Positions 54,399 to 63,836 are shown, numbered from the stretch's first letter. The stretch is 64,000 nt of DNA from CAYVUB01 sp964454675 (GCA_964454675.1 CAYVUB010000011.1:12760-76759), one strand, 5' to 3'. A program made the numbers and translations. The notes: a model not told the origin generated them from the letters alone.

Positions 54399-55649
54399 TT
54401 ATAATGAAAATATATATTCTTCAATTAAATCGTAACCTTCCTGGTGCATCATTGATGTTCCTATAAGCGGCATACTTAAGCCTTCCTGATAAAAACCGGT
54501 AAAGCCCATAATTGCAAATTTGAAATTCTCAATATTTGTATCTTCATAAGGAAGGTTATATCGTAAATCTATAGCAACCTGGTCTATGCAGTAGCCGCCT
54601 GCAGAGTGGCAGTGCGCACAGTTCATGTCAAGGTATGCTCTGGCTCTTTCTGATAAGCTGTAATTATGGTCTTCCCAATCAGGGAGTACAGTAACATTGG
54701 CAGGGTTCGAAAGACCGTTAAGCAAACTCAAATCTTTAAGTTTTTGTAATTGATTTACCCCATTTATGTTAAAGTTCATTGCCTGTAATTTTGGGCCTAT
54801 GGGTGTTATTTCGTTATAGGATTGGTGGCATGTAAAGCAATCTGCATTTGACGGAACTTTGTAATCTACATCGTGATTGGTTCCGTTTGTGTCTGTCCAA
54901 ACAACAGGAACAGTATAACCGTTAGGGTCTAAGACGGCATCTGTCTGAGTTTCGTTCCAGAAGTAATTGCCGGTTTCCCAAGCACCATTTATCTTGATTA
55001 AGATGCGTGTTTCAATGATGTTTTTTCCAAGACTTTCATCTCTGTCATCTATGTTGTAATAAAATGTTTTGGCAATAAGCGTGTTGTCCGGAAAGTCGGG
55101 CAATCCATCGCCGTTAAATTCCATAGTGGTTCCCGGAGGCAATGCAATAAGCCGTTGTTTATGTGCGTAGTCTGTAAACAAAGGTGTGTTAAGTTGGTAT
55201 TCAAACGCATAGATGCTTGGTTGTAAATTGCTTAAATTACCAACAAAAATATTCATTTCAGATAGGTTTTGTCTGAACTCAGGAATGACAGGTTCAGCTA
55301 AGGTTGAAAAACTTCTGACATTGGTCAACATACTTGAATTATTAATGTCACACAGTGCGAGAACGTAGTAATCGTAAGTGGTATTTGGTTGTAAATTGGT
55401 GATTACTGCTGAAGTTTCATTTACCGTAAAAGTACTTCCGGAACCTAAAGGAAATCCTGAAACACCATATTGAATCCTAAAACTTGGTGCTTCATTGGAG
55501 TCTTCCCAGTTTAAAGTGACGCTGTTGTGGGTAATATTGGTTTCTGAAAGGTTTGCAGGTATGGCGCATTGTTCGATAAATGCGCCGTCATCATTATTAC
55601 AAGCAAAAAGCAATAGTGATAGGGCAATGCAAAGGCGTAATGTTTTCAT
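54399..55649 (-). CDS. SO2930-type diheme c-type cytochrome with fibronectin III domain
   Basis: A 416-residue lipoprotein (LLLFAC, Cys17). Residues ~22-115 form a fibronectin type III domain (NITHNSVTLNWEDSNEAPSF). The rest matches SO2930-type cytochromes: FRQNLSEMNIF, LFTDYAHKQRLIALPPGT, and two heme c motifs, CFTCH (271-275) and CAHCH (344-348). Related genes in other bacteria lie near parallel beta-helix proteins; none is adjacent here. It may carry electrons in the envelope; its partner is unknown. A fibronectin domain suggests attachment to protein or polysaccharide. Confidence 0.85.
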   Translation of the reverse strand: MKTLRLCIALSLLLFACNNDDGAFIEQCAIPANLSETNITHNSVTLNWEDSNEAPSFRIQYGVSGFPLGSGSTFTVNETSAVITNLQPNTTYDYYVLALCDINNSSMLTNVRSFSTLAEPVIPEFRQNLSEMNIFVGNLSNLQPSIYAFEYQLNTPLFTDYAHKQRLIALPPGTTMEFNGDGLPDFPDNTLIAKTFYYNIDDRDESLGKNIIETRILIKINGAWETGNYFWNETQTDAVLDPNGYTVPVVWTDTNGTNHDVDYKVPSNADCFTCHQSYNEITPIGPKLQAMNFNINGVNQLQKLKDLSLLNGLSNPANVTVLPDWEDHNYSLSERARAYLDMNCAHCHSAGGYCIDQVAIDLRYNLPYEDTNIENFKFAIMGFTGFYQEGLSMPLIGTSMMHQEGYDLIEEYIFSL

Positions 55650-55830
55650 TTGGGTTCTAAATAAATCTGATTAATAGCAAGTAGCGAATGTATAAAAAAT
55701 GTTGATTTATATGGTGTTAATTCGACGTGAAACCGATTTTTCTTGGTAAAAGTAAAAGATTTTTTAAGTAACAGCGAAATGACAGCTTAATTTAGAATAA
55801 TTCTTTGATTGCTTTAATCTTAATCAGAAC

Positions 55831-55859
55831 AAAAAAAGAACCACGGTAATGTGATTCTT
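55831..55859 (-). terminator. Rho-independent terminator of lysS
   Basis: Read leftward: stem AAGAATCAC/GTGGTTCTT (one G-T pair), 6-base loop, then a run of T. It is 35 bases after the lysS stop. Confidence 0.82.
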
Positions 55860-55893
55860 CTTTGAATATTAATGCGCTATAATTTGTACTGTT

Positions 55894-57585
55894 TTACCCC
55901 AACACTTCCACAACCAGACCATCATCGGTTTTTGTGACTTTTGCAAGGTTATTTTTGGTTAAATGCTTGATGGTACTATCCCATTTTTTATTGCTCAAGC
56001 CCGATTGTTCTTTCAATACATTCAAATCTATTGGCGAATTGGCTTTCAGTAAATTTAATACTGCTTTTTCTTCTTCACTCAACGCTACCGCTTTTTTCTC
56101 AGGGCGCATTTGCGGGAAGAACAATACTTCTTGTATGGATTGGTTGTTGGTCAAAAACATAATCAATCTGTCCATCCCGATGCCCATACCCGAGGTTGGA
56201 GGCATGCCGTATTCTAAAGCACGAAGAAAGTCATAATCAATGAATTGTGTGGCTTCATCATCGCCTTTTTCTGCCAGTTTCAATTGGTGTTCAAAACGCT
56301 CACGCTGGTCTATCGGGTCGTTCAATTCGCTGTAGGCATTGGCGATTTCTTTACCGCATACCATCAATTCAAAACGTTCGGTCAATTCGGGATTATCGCG
56401 GTGTTCTTTACATAGCGGGCTCATTTCTTTGGGATAATCGGTAATGAAGGTTGGCTGGATATAATTGCCTTCGCATTTTTCGCCAAAAATCTCATCTATC
56501 AGTTTGCCTTTGCCCATCGTATCATCTACAGCAATACCCATGCCTTGGGCGGCTTTTCTAATCTCGTCTTCCGTTTTTCCTGTAATGTCAAAACCTGTAA
56601 ATTCTTTGATTGAATCGGCCATGGTTACTCGTTTGTACGGTGCTTTAAAATCTATTTTGTGTTCGCCAAATGTTGCTTTTGAGGTGCCGTTAACGGCAAT
56701 GGCGCAATGCTCCAGCAACTGTTCGCAAAAATCCATCATCCAGTTATAATCTTTGTACGACACGTAAATTTCCATGGCTGTAAACTCCGGATTATGTGTG
56801 CGATCCATGCCTTCATTCCGGAAGTTTTTTGAAAATTCATAGACACCGTCAAAGCCACCAACAATCAAGCGTTTAAGATATAACTCATTGGCAATACGCA
56901 TATACAACGGAATGTCCAGCGAGTTGTGATGTGTAATAAACGGACGTGCCGCAGCACCACCCGGAATAGGTTGCAATACCGGAGTTTCTACTTCAAAATA
57001 GCCTGCGCCGTTAAAAAACTCACGCATGGCATTGAAGAGTTTTGTGCGTTTGATGAATACGTCTTTTACCTGCGGATTTACCACTAAATCGGCATAGCGC
57101 TGTCTGTAGCGTTGTTCAGGATCTGTAAAGGCATCATAGACAACGCCGTCTTTTTCTTTTGGCAGCGGTAGTGGTTTTAAGGATTTGCTTAATAGGGTAA
57201 AATCTTTTACTTTAACGGTTTTTTCGCCTACCTGCGTGGTAAATAATTCGCCTTCAACACCTATAAAGTCACCAAAATCGAGTAATTTCTTAAATAATTC
57301 ATTGTATTTGGTTTTATCATCACCGGGACAAATTTCATCACGGTTAAAATACACCTGGATTTTACCTTCGGCATCCTGTATTTGCGCAAACGATGCTTTC
57401 CCTTGAACTCTCATAGACATCAATCTGCCTGCAATAACCACCTTTTTGCCGTCTTCAAACTTGGCAATCACATCTTTTGATGTATGGTTTACAGGATATA
57501 AATCTGCCGGATACGGATTGATGCCCATATTCCGCAATGTCGTTAATTTCTCTCGTCTTATGAGTTCTTGTTCTGAAAGTTGCAT
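55894..57585 (-). CDS. lysS: Lysine--tRNA ligase, class II
   Basis: A 563-residue enzyme charging tRNA-Lys. The N-terminal OB-fold anticodon-binding domain (~55-165) is followed by the class II core: motif 1 in the FIKRTKLFNAMREFF region, motif 2 in FRNEGMDRTHNPEFTAMEIY and motif 3 in GMGIGMDRLIMFLTNN. About 60 residues beyond the usual end (EEKAVLNLLKANSPIDLNVL...) look like a winged-helix appendage, as seen in other Flavobacteriia. It has its own -7 box and terminator, so it is a single-gene unit. Confidence 0.97.
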   Translation of the reverse strand: MQLSEQELIRREKLTTLRNMGINPYPADLYPVNHTSKDVIAKFEDGKKVVIAGRLMSMRVQGKASFAQIQDAEGKIQVYFNRDEICPGDDKTKYNELFKKLLDFGDFIGVEGELFTTQVGEKTVKVKDFTLLSKSLKPLPLPKEKDGVVYDAFTDPEQRYRQRYADLVVNPQVKDVFIKRTKLFNAMREFFNGAGYFEVETPVLQPIPGGAAARPFITHHNSLDIPLYMRIANELYLKRLIVGGFDGVYEFSKNFRNEGMDRTHNPEFTAMEIYVSYKDYNWMMDFCEQLLEHCAIAVNGTSKATFGEHKIDFKAPYKRVTMADSIKEFTGFDITGKTEDEIRKAAQGMGIAVDDTMGKGKLIDEIFGEKCEGNYIQPTFITDYPKEMSPLCKEHRDNPELTERFELMVCGKEIANAYSELNDPIDQRERFEHQLKLAEKGDDEATQFIDYDFLRALEYGMPPTSGMGIGMDRLIMFLTNNQSIQEVLFFPQMRPEKKAVALSEEEKAVLNLLKANSPIDLNVLKEQSGLSNKKWDSTIKHLTKNNLAKVTKTDDGLVVEVLG

Positions 57586-57628
57586 GCTATATGATATTTT
57601 TTACCTCATCTTTTTTGATAAGCAAGTG

Positions 57629-57636
57629 CAAAATTA
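57629..57636 (-). promoter_or_regulatory. -7 box TAATTTTG for lysS
   Basis: Perfect TAnnTTTG reading leftward, 43 bases ahead of the ATG. The closest TTTG upstream is too near to be a standard -33 box. Confidence 0.42.
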
Positions 57637-57686
57637 CACTATTTACAAAAAATAGCGTACTACTTTTAACGTATTGCTTTGATTTT

Positions 57687-58568
57687 TTAAGACTTGTTTT
57701 TTAAAGCTTCAATATAACTTTGTAAGTTTTTATCTTCCGGAGTAAGTTTTAATGCTTTTTTGTAGTATTTCAAAGCCTTTTTTGGTTGATGGAGTGCATA
57801 GTATTTATGTGCCAGATTTGTATAGGTATAGGCGTCATCAGGAAACAACAATGTGTTGATTTTCAAAACTTCAATAGCTTCTTTTTCTCTTTTGGTTGTA
57901 TATAAGATATGTGCATAGGTATTGAGTTCTGAAATTTTTTCGGAGATAGGTTTGAGAGTTTTAACTTGCTTTTTTGTGGCTTTGAAAGTGCCGGTTTTCA
58001 ATTGCTCATCCACTTTTTTCACGATGTTATAATTCGGGATGTAGTTGTTGCTTGTCACAATTCTAAGCATATCTTTTTCAAGGGTTTCAACAGGATATTC
58101 TACAATCCGGTTGATTTCTACATTATTCTGATAAATGATAAATGTAGGCACGCGATGAATGTTCAAACCTTGCTCTTCGTGATTTGGGCTTTGTTTGTAC
58201 ATATCGCGCTTATTACTTAAGGCAATAACTTCCAATTGCGATTCCGGAAACCGGCAGGCTTCCAGAATTTTATAAAATCGTGGTACTTCACGCTTGCTGT
58301 CGCCGCACCAAGTGCCTAAAAATACTTGTACAGTGTAATTATTTAGATTTACAGAAAGTTGGTCAATGGTGTTTTGGTCAGGTTGGTAATCGTCATAGTT
58401 TTTGTCAAACCACGCTTTGTAATTGTCAGATGTTAAGCCTGTTTTGTCAATTTTGCCAAGCAAATAAGGTGTTTCGCCTTCATTGGCAATTTCGGTGTTT
58501 AATGTTTGTGCAGATGAGCATACAATGCATAACAACACGCTCGCAACAGATAGTTTTAATGTTTTCAT
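57687..58568 (-). CDS. Exported thioredoxin-like protein with TPR repeats
   Basis: A 293-residue protein with a signal peptide ending SSAQ. Residues ~70-180 have a thioredoxin fold: VQVFLGTWCGDSKREVPRF and the cis-proline strand HRVPTFIIY. The active site is WCGDS, with the second Cys of CxxC replaced by Asp, so it cannot form the usual disulfide. Residues ~205-290 contain two or three TPR helices (AYTYTNLAHKYYALHQPKKALKYY). It may bind, rather than oxidise or reduce, envelope proteins. It lies 115 bp behind the LuxR-type regulator gene on the same strand, with its own -7 box. Confidence 0.82.
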   Translation of the reverse strand: MKTLKLSVASVLLCIVCSSAQTLNTEIANEGETPYLLGKIDKTGLTSDNYKAWFDKNYDDYQPDQNTIDQLSVNLNNYTVQVFLGTWCGDSKREVPRFYKILEACRFPESQLEVIALSNKRDMYKQSPNHEEQGLNIHRVPTFIIYQNNVEINRIVEYPVETLEKDMLRIVTSNNYIPNYNIVKKVDEQLKTGTFKATKKQVKTLKPISEKISELNTYAHILYTTKREKEAIEVLKINTLLFPDDAYTYTNLAHKYYALHQPKKALKYYKKALKLTPEDKNLQSYIEALKNKS

Positions 58569-58628
58569 TTTGATATTGTTTTAAATGTTGAACAATGTCA
58601 AAAATGCGGATTGCGATAAAAAGAAACT

Positions 58629-58636
58629 CAAATTTA
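58629..58636 (-). promoter_or_regulatory. -7 box TAAATTTG for the thioredoxin-TPR gene
   Basis: Perfect TAnnTTTG reading leftward, 60 bases before the ATG, in the gap behind the regulator gene. Confidence 0.38.
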
Positions 58637-58683
58637 AGGGTTGAAATAGGGACTAAACCTTGGGTGGAAATTTTTAAAATGCT

Positions 58684-59730
58684 CTAAAATAGTTTTTTAA
58701 CTTCTTCACGGGATTGCACATTCAGTTTTTTGTAAATGTTGTTGATGTGTGTTTTTACGGTGCTGACACTTACAAAAAGTGCATCGGCGATGTCTTTGTT
58801 GGATTTGTCCTGAAGCATTAATTGTACAATTTTTTGTTCTTGAGGAGTCAATAAGTCTTTGGCATCTTTTGAAGATTTGGAACGTAATCTTTTCAAGGTC
58901 ATCATCAAAACTATATTTGCTAAAAGGGATAAAGCTAATGCTGCATAAACGAGATATTCCCAAGGGAAACTGCTTTCGTTTTCATCAGCAACCGTAAATT
59001 TATCAGATGATAACTCGGCTTCGTATTGTTTTGTGTATGATGAATTAGGATAACTTTTTATTAAACGTTGCAGCAAATCGTCATAATACGGATTGGTTTT
59101 TAAATCATTCAAATAGTATGCATAATGCGGACTCGCTCTGTCAGACAGAAAAGCGTAAATATAAAGTTCTGCCAAGGGTTCGTCAAGCTGCCTGCCAAAA
59201 TCCTGAAAGGTTTTGAACCATTTTTTGTCGTTGAGTTTCCGGTTGGCTTCACTGCGAAATTCGCCATAAGCAAATTTCATGTCTTCGCGTAACGAATCAA
59301 TTTTCACAATGGCATTGGTTTTTGGATTGCTCGATTTGATATTGCAAAACATCTGGTCAAACGAAAACGGGAACGAAATGCTGTCGGTGTTTTTGGCAAT
59401 AAATACAATCGATTTACTGTCTTTGCAATGACCGTCAAAATGGTTGCGCTGTTGCGACTCGTCAGAACAATTATCAACGTGAATACGGTATATACGGTTA
59501 GTAGTATCCAGTTCATTGCCTTTAAATTCAAAACAGCCAATACTGTCGGTTGGTGTTTTGTGGAAAATTTGCTCTGTATAAATGTTGTTGGTTTTTCTGT
59601 AATCTTCAATATGAGATAAATACACGGTGTTTTGCCATTGCTCGTTGTCAATCGTTCCTGTAAAGGTGTATTGGGCTTTGGTAGTTACCGATGCCAGACA
59701 AATGAATATAAAAAGTGCATTTTTCAACAT
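58684..59730 (-). CDS. Membrane-anchored LuxR-family regulator
   Basis: A 348-residue protein: signal peptide or N-terminal anchor, an exported sensor part (~20-255) containing a beta-rich TFTGTIDNEQWQNTVYLS segment like a DUF4369 domain, one membrane helix (~262-280, LVYAALALSLLANIVLM) and a cytoplasmic LuxR helix-turn-helix (~290-345: LTPQEQKIVQLMLQDKSNKDIA, VSTVKTHINNIYKKL). It would join envelope sensing directly to DNA binding without phosphorelay. The gene is 115 bp ahead of the thioredoxin-TPR gene, a plausible target. Confidence 0.82.
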   Translation of the reverse strand: MLKNALFIFICLASVTTKAQYTFTGTIDNEQWQNTVYLSHIEDYRKTNNIYTEQIFHKTPTDSIGCFEFKGNELDTTNRIYRIHVDNCSDESQQRNHFDGHCKDSKSIVFIAKNTDSISFPFSFDQMFCNIKSSNPKTNAIVKIDSLREDMKFAYGEFRSEANRKLNDKKWFKTFQDFGRQLDEPLAELYIYAFLSDRASPHYAYYLNDLKTNPYYDDLLQRLIKSYPNSSYTKQYEAELSSDKFTVADENESSFPWEYLVYAALALSLLANIVLMMTLKRLRSKSSKDAKDLLTPQEQKIVQLMLQDKSNKDIADALFVSVSTVKTHINNIYKKLNVQSREEVKKLF

Positions 59731-59749
59731 GTTGCGAAGCTAATTAATT

Positions 59750-59915
59750 TTTTTCTCTCGCAGAGGTACAAAGTTTTTTTTCTCTCGCAAAGGCGCAGAG
59801 TTGCAAAGTTTCATTGACAAAAAGTTTTTTTAATTTTTCCCACAGATTTCGCAGATGTTTTAAAGCAAGTCTATGTAGCTTTGCGTCTTTGCGTCTTTGC
59901 GAGAATTTTAAAATT
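59750..59915. repeat. Imperfect inverted repeats of the CTTTGCGTCTTTGCGAG type
   Basis: Two CTCTCGCAAAGG-like units at 59751-59815 face TTTGCGTCTTTGCGTCTTTGCGAG at 59881-59912. Such units are frequent between genes in Bacteroidota. ORFs across them are not genes. Confidence 0.5.
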
Positions 59916-59972
59916 ATAATGTAACAAATCCTCATAAACAACGTCCTATAAATTCATCAATCATCATCAACT

Positions 59973-60131
59973 ATGAGTCTCTGGAGAGTTATACTTTCAA
60001 TCATTTGTCCGCCGCTTGCTGTTATTGACAAGGGTTGTGGCTCTGTCGTTATTGTCTTTTTATTGTGGCTTTGCGGATGGGTTCCGGGCGTTATTGCGGC
60101 TTTGGTCATTCTTAACAATCCTAAAAATTAG
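59973..60131 (+). CDS. Pmp3/YqaE-family small membrane protein
   Basis: A 52-residue protein reading MSLWRVILSIICPPLAVIDK, then a second hydrophobic segment ending AALVILNNPKN. The CPPLAV motif and two membrane helices match the Pmp3/YqaE/UPF0057 family, inner-membrane proteolipids linked to salt and cold stress or membrane potential in yeast and plants. Residues 20-37 include a Gly-Cys-Gly turn. It stands alone; no promoter was recognised. Confidence 0.88.
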   Translation: MSLWRVILSIICPPLAVIDKGCGSVVIVFLLWLCGWVPGVIAALVILNNPKN

Positions 60132-60251
60132 TTTTCAGTCGCAGTATTCAGTCTTAAGTTAATATCCATATTATTATGTCAATCATTTTTATATCGGGTT
60201 AAAACTTTTGGTTAAAAAAACGTAATTTTACGGCATAAAACTTAAAACGCT

Positions 60252-60995
60252 ATGAAACATTTTACACTATTGGTATTTGGTCTTTTTTTGGCATTATTGA
60301 TTAGTTGTCAATTTTCTGAAAACATCTACATCAATGAAGATGGTTCGGGAAAAATGGAATTTTCATTTGATGGTACCGAACTTATGAAAATGGCCGGTGA
60401 TGGTTTGGGCGAAGCCAATGAAAAAGCCATTGATTCTACCTTTTCGTTCAAAGAATTATTTGAAGGCAAGCAAGACAGTATTGCAAAACTTCCTGCGGAT
60501 GAGCGTGCCATTCTTGAAGAATTGAAAGATTTCAGGATGCGTATGATAATGAATCCCGAAACCGCTGAAATGAAGATGAATTTGATAACCGAATTTAAAA
60601 ATGCCGGTGAGCTTCAGGATATGTTTGCTAAAATGAACAAACTTCAGGCATTAAATAAAGACGACCAGACCGCCAATAATCCTATGGGTTCTATGAATCA
60701 AGGTAATTTTACAGCACTGAATTATGAGTTTAACGGAACCGTTTTTAAACGCAATGTAAAGGTTACAAATAGAGAATTGCACCAAAAAATGGTGGATAGT
60801 TTGAGTGAAGCCGCAGAAATGTACGCATCATCCACCTATAAATTGAATTATCATTTTCCGAAGCCCATAAAATCTGTATCCAATGATAATGCACAGTTTA
60901 GTGCCGACAGAAAAACCGTAACGGTAGAATATGGTTTTGGCGATTATTTATTTAATCCCGAAGCGTTAAATTTGGAAGTGATATTAGAAGATTAA
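60252..60995 (+). CDS. Lipoprotein of unknown function
   Basis: A 247-residue lipoprotein (LALLISC, Cys19). The body opens with FSENIYINEDGSGKMEFSFDGTEL, a pattern seen in Bacteroidota lipoproteins that describe themselves only as hypothetical. A Met-rich helix pair (~95-150) lies between two beta-rich parts. No enzyme motif. It ends 4 bp before lipB, probably one transcript. Confidence 0.75.
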   Translation: MKHFTLLVFGLFLALLISCQFSENIYINEDGSGKMEFSFDGTELMKMAGDGLGEANEKAIDSTFSFKELFEGKQDSIAKLPADERAILEELKDFRMRMIMNPETAEMKMNLITEFKNAGELQDMFAKMNKLQALNKDDQTANNPMGSMNQGNFTALNYEFNGTVFKRNVKVTNRELHQKMVDSLSEAAEMYASSTYKLNYHFPKPIKSVSNDNAQFSADRKTVTVEYGFGDYLFNPEALNLEVILED

Positions 60996-60999
60996 AGCT

Positions 61000-61698
61000 T
61001 TGAACAAAACCATCGCAATACAGGATTTAGGATTAAAAGATTACAAAGCGGCTTGGGATTATCAGGAAACGCTGTTTAAAGAAATTCTCGATATAAAGGT
61101 TCAAAATCGTCGGGATAATACACAACTTGAAACACCCAATTATTTTTTGTTTGTAGAACATCCGCACGTTTATACTTTGGGCAAAAGCGGCGATATGTCA
61201 AACTTGCTGTTGAACGAAGCGCAATTGATACAAAAAGGTGCTGCGTTTTATAAAATCAATCGTGGTGGTGATATTACCTATCACGGTCCCGGGCAAATTG
61301 TGGGTTATCCTATTCTGGATCTGGAAAACTTTTTTACCGACATTCATAAATTCCTGCGTTTTTTAGAAGAAGTCATTATCCTCACGCTTGCCGAATACGG
61401 TTTAAAGGCTGAACGCAGTCAAGGTGAAACCGGTGTCTGGCTGGGTGTCGGTACACCATTTGCCCGCAAGATTTGCGCTATGGGCGTGCGTGCCAGCCGT
61501 TGGGTAACGATGCATGGTTATGCGCTTAATGTTAATGCAGATTTGGGGTATTTTGACAATATCATACCTTGCGGCATCAGAGGCAAAGCGGTAACGTCAT
61601 TAAATGTAGAGCTTGGCGTGCCTAAAGTAGATGAAACCGAAGTCAAAACAAAGCTGTTGAAGCATTTTGCGGTGCTTTTTGAGGCGGATTTAGGGTAG
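61000..61698 (+). CDS. lipB: Octanoyltransferase
   Basis: A 232-residue enzyme that moves octanoyl from acyl carrier protein to lipoyl domains. RGGDITYHGPGQIVGYPILDL is the family signature; K157 in FARKICAMGVR and C191 in IIPCGIRGKAV are the catalytic lysine and cysteine. It begins with TTG at 61000; no better start is available before the conserved N terminus. It follows the lipoprotein gene by 4 bp. Confidence 0.96.
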   Translation: MNKTIAIQDLGLKDYKAAWDYQETLFKEILDIKVQNRRDNTQLETPNYFLFVEHPHVYTLGKSGDMSNLLLNEAQLIQKGAAFYKINRGGDITYHGPGQIVGYPILDLENFFTDIHKFLRFLEEVIILTLAEYGLKAERSQGETGVWLGVGTPFARKICAMGVRASRWVTMHGYALNVNADLGYFDNIIPCGIRGKAVTSLNVELGVPKVDETEVKTKLLKHFAVLFEADLG

Positions 61699-61719
61699 GG
61701 TTTTACAGGTGTTCGTTTA

Positions 61720-61832
61720 ACGGTTTGCGGCTTGGCGAGGGTGGCACTTTTAGCACAGATGTTGAATAGAAATACTGACTTTCAACTTTACAGAAACGCT
61801 CAATCGAAGAACTTTCCTGCCACTCTTGCCAA
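61720..61832. repeat. Long hairpin, attC-like repeat element
   Basis: Arms TTGGCGAGGGTGGCA (61732-61746) and TGCCACTCTTGCCAA (61818-61832) pair over 15 positions, both deviations being G-T pairs. GTTTAAC precedes the left arm (61714-61720). The element seems cut short at its right side. Confidence 0.5.
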
Positions 61833-61884
61833 CTACGAAGTAATCACTGATTCCATTGAAAAAAATAAAAAAGGATTTAAGTAA
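61788..61884 (+). pseudogene. Possible 3' remnant of a coding sequence
   Basis: From about 61788 a frame reads NFPATLANYEVITDSIEKNK and ends at a TAA at 61882-61884, just before a terminator. The upstream part is closed by stops. It looks like the tail of a lost gene; the evidence is only its protein-like composition and position. Confidence 0.25.
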
Positions 61885-61907
61885 ACTGCTTGTTGGTGGC
61901 AGTTTTT
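61883..61907 (+). terminator. Rightward terminator AAACTGC/GCAGTTT
   Basis: 7-bp perfect stem, 9-base loop, T-run. It abuts the end of the KilA-N pseudogene and may end rightward transcripts from lipB or the lost gene. Confidence 0.55.
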
Positions 61908-62720
61908 ATTTCAGTTTCTTCATTGCCTTACTTTCTGTCAAGGATTTCATTTGTGTTATAGCAACTTTGTTGAGTTGGACAAGTCTGTCAGTTTGTGTCA
62001 AACCTTGCTGAATAAGCAATGCGTTGATACTTTCCATATTGCTCAACACAACCAATTGTTCCAAAGTCGCATAATCTCTTATATTTCCTTTTTGGTCAGG
62101 ATTTGTTTCTCTCCATTCTTTGGCTGTTATTCCAAAAAGTGCTACGTTAAGCAAGTCGGCTTCATTGGCATAAACAAAACTTGCTTGTTGTTTTGTAATT
62201 TCTTTCGGAATCAGGTTTTCTTTGATTGCGTCAGTATGGATATGGTAATTTACTTTTGCTAAAGTGCGTTGCAAGTTCCATTCTAACTTTAGTCTATCAT
62301 TTTCTTCGTCTTTTAAGCGTTGAAACTCTCTAATGAGGAAATACTTGAATTCGGCTGACAGCCAAATTCAAATGCAATATCTTTATGTGCAAAAATACCT
62401 CCGCCATAACGTCCCGATTTCGAGAAAATCCCTATCGCATTTGTCATTTCTACCCAACGTTTAGGCGTTAAAAACAATCTGCCTTCGCCATTTCTAACCG
62501 TATGGAATCCCATACGGTTAAAATTCGGATTATTAACCTGCTCCCAAACAGCCAAAAAATCAACAGTAAAGTGAGTGCTCATCCAATTTGAGACAACAAT
62601 GCGGGCTTCTAAATTGCCTTTGTAGCCAGCCATATCGGTTAAGGAAATATAATCCTCATTATTTTGCCGGATAATTGTAATCTCGGTATTTGATACGCTT
62701 ATTTTTGAACTTTTTGACAT
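61906..62720 (-). pseudogene. KilA-N-domain gene with frameshift
   Basis: The first half (from 62720) encodes a KilA-N domain: ISVSNTEITIIRQNNEDYIS, LTDMAGYKG, and RMGFHTVRNGEGRLFLTPKRW. The frame is lost near 62361-62364 and runs to a stop at 62313. In another frame LSAEFKYFLIREFQRLKDEE continues at once and reaches to 61906. Intact homologues read FEFASWLSAEFKY here; only the bases for FEF and WLSAEF remain, consistent with a 7-bp deletion. KilA-N proteins bind DNA and are common in phages and accessory regions. The remaining sequence is otherwise open, so the loss seems recent. Confidence 0.82.
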
Positions 62721-62878
62721 ACTATCTTATCTAAACAGCAAATTTACAAAAAGTGATTTTGGCAGCAGTTTTTTCGTTAGTTATTAATTTTACTCCGTTT
62801 TTTTATTACTTATAAATCATTGTGTTGAAATCATCAAGTATAAAAATCAGCCCAAAATCCGCTTTTTTGCCAAACGCG

Positions 62879-62892
62879 TTATGGTGCGTTTT
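62879..62892. repeat. Left inverted repeat bracketing the lipoprotein gene
   Basis: TTATGGTGC followed by GTTTT; pairs with 63837-63850 with one mismatch in 14. Preceded by GCCAAACGCG. Confidence 0.65.
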
Positions 62893-62894
62893 TC

Positions 62895-63824
62895 TCATTT
62901 CGTCCGTGTTAAAAGTCCTGTATTCATTTTGTTTCTGTCCATTTCGCAACCGTGAGTAAGTTGAGATTTTTCAATGCTTCCAACTCCAACATAAATATAA
63001 ATCCAACAGTCTTTTTCGGAGTTGTCAATATACTCGTTCATTCCATAAATATTTTCGTTTTCGTCTTCAAAAGTTCCTTCTGCCCCAAAGTAAAAAACTG
63101 GTTCAATGTCTGCTGTTCCTTGTCTTTGGTTTGTTTGCTGTCCGTTGACTTCTTCATAGTAGTTATACTCTAAAGTCGAATAGTTAATGCGTTTAACTGT
63201 CAAAATGTGTTTTGTACCTTTCTCGGTCTTTTCATATATTACTTGTTGATTGAGCGGTAAGTCAGTCGGAATGATTATGTGTCCAGCTTTGTCATTATTT
63301 ATGGTTATTGTGTCGTCAATGAGGGAAACTGACTCGTAAACACTATGTCGAGCTTTAAATTCAGCTAAAAAAGTCTGTGAATATTTTGATTCGTCTTTAA
63401 AGAAGAATTTTGTGTTTGATTGGTTTGGATTTAATTCATTCCAAATTGATTCTATAAACTTACTGTCACCTAGGTCAAAGCAGTAGTCATTGTTCTCTTT
63501 TATGTATTGTCCGTTTATTCTAAAACTTCTTTTGATTCCGTCCTTCAAATGAACGTCAATAAAATACAATGGAATTGCCTTTCTCAGTCCGTTTTGTTTT
63601 GAGTTATTAAATTTCTCAACAAATTGATTTTTCTGCTCGCTTGTTAGACGTTTTGTAAGGTTATCTAATGTGTCGGATTGTCCTGCTCTGTTTTTTATTT
63701 GAATAAAGTCAACTGTTTCAATGTAGATATTTATTTTCTCAAAATTCGATTTAGATTTTGTCTGTCCACAAGCTGTAAAAGTTGTCGAAATAATAAGGGT
63801 CAATATGTATATTAATTGTCTCAC
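62895..63824 (-). CDS. Lipoprotein of unknown function in an accessory cassette
   Basis: A 309-residue protein from the GTG at 63824, which gives a normal lipoprotein signal (RQLIYILTLIISTTFTAC). An in-frame ATG at 63848 adds eight residues but lies inside an inverted repeat. The mature part has two regions: INIYIETVDFIQIKNRAGQS and a C-terminal YIYVGVGSIEKSQL. No known motif. The gene is bracketed by inverted repeats and flanked by hairpins, which suggests it moves as a unit. Confidence 0.7.
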   Translation of the reverse strand: MRQLIYILTLIISTTFTACGQTKSKSNFEKINIYIETVDFIQIKNRAGQSDTLDNLTKRLTSEQKNQFVEKFNNSKQNGLRKAIPLYFIDVHLKDGIKRSFRINGQYIKENNDYCFDLGDSKFIESIWNELNPNQSNTKFFFKDESKYSQTFLAEFKARHSVYESVSLIDDTITINNDKAGHIIIPTDLPLNQQVIYEKTEKGTKHILTVKRINYSTLEYNYYEEVNGQQTNQRQGTADIEPVFYFGAEGTFEDENENIYGMNEYIDNSEKDCWIYIYVGVGSIEKSQLTHGCEMDRNKMNTGLLTRTK

Positions 63825-63836
63825 GGTCGTCTTTTT

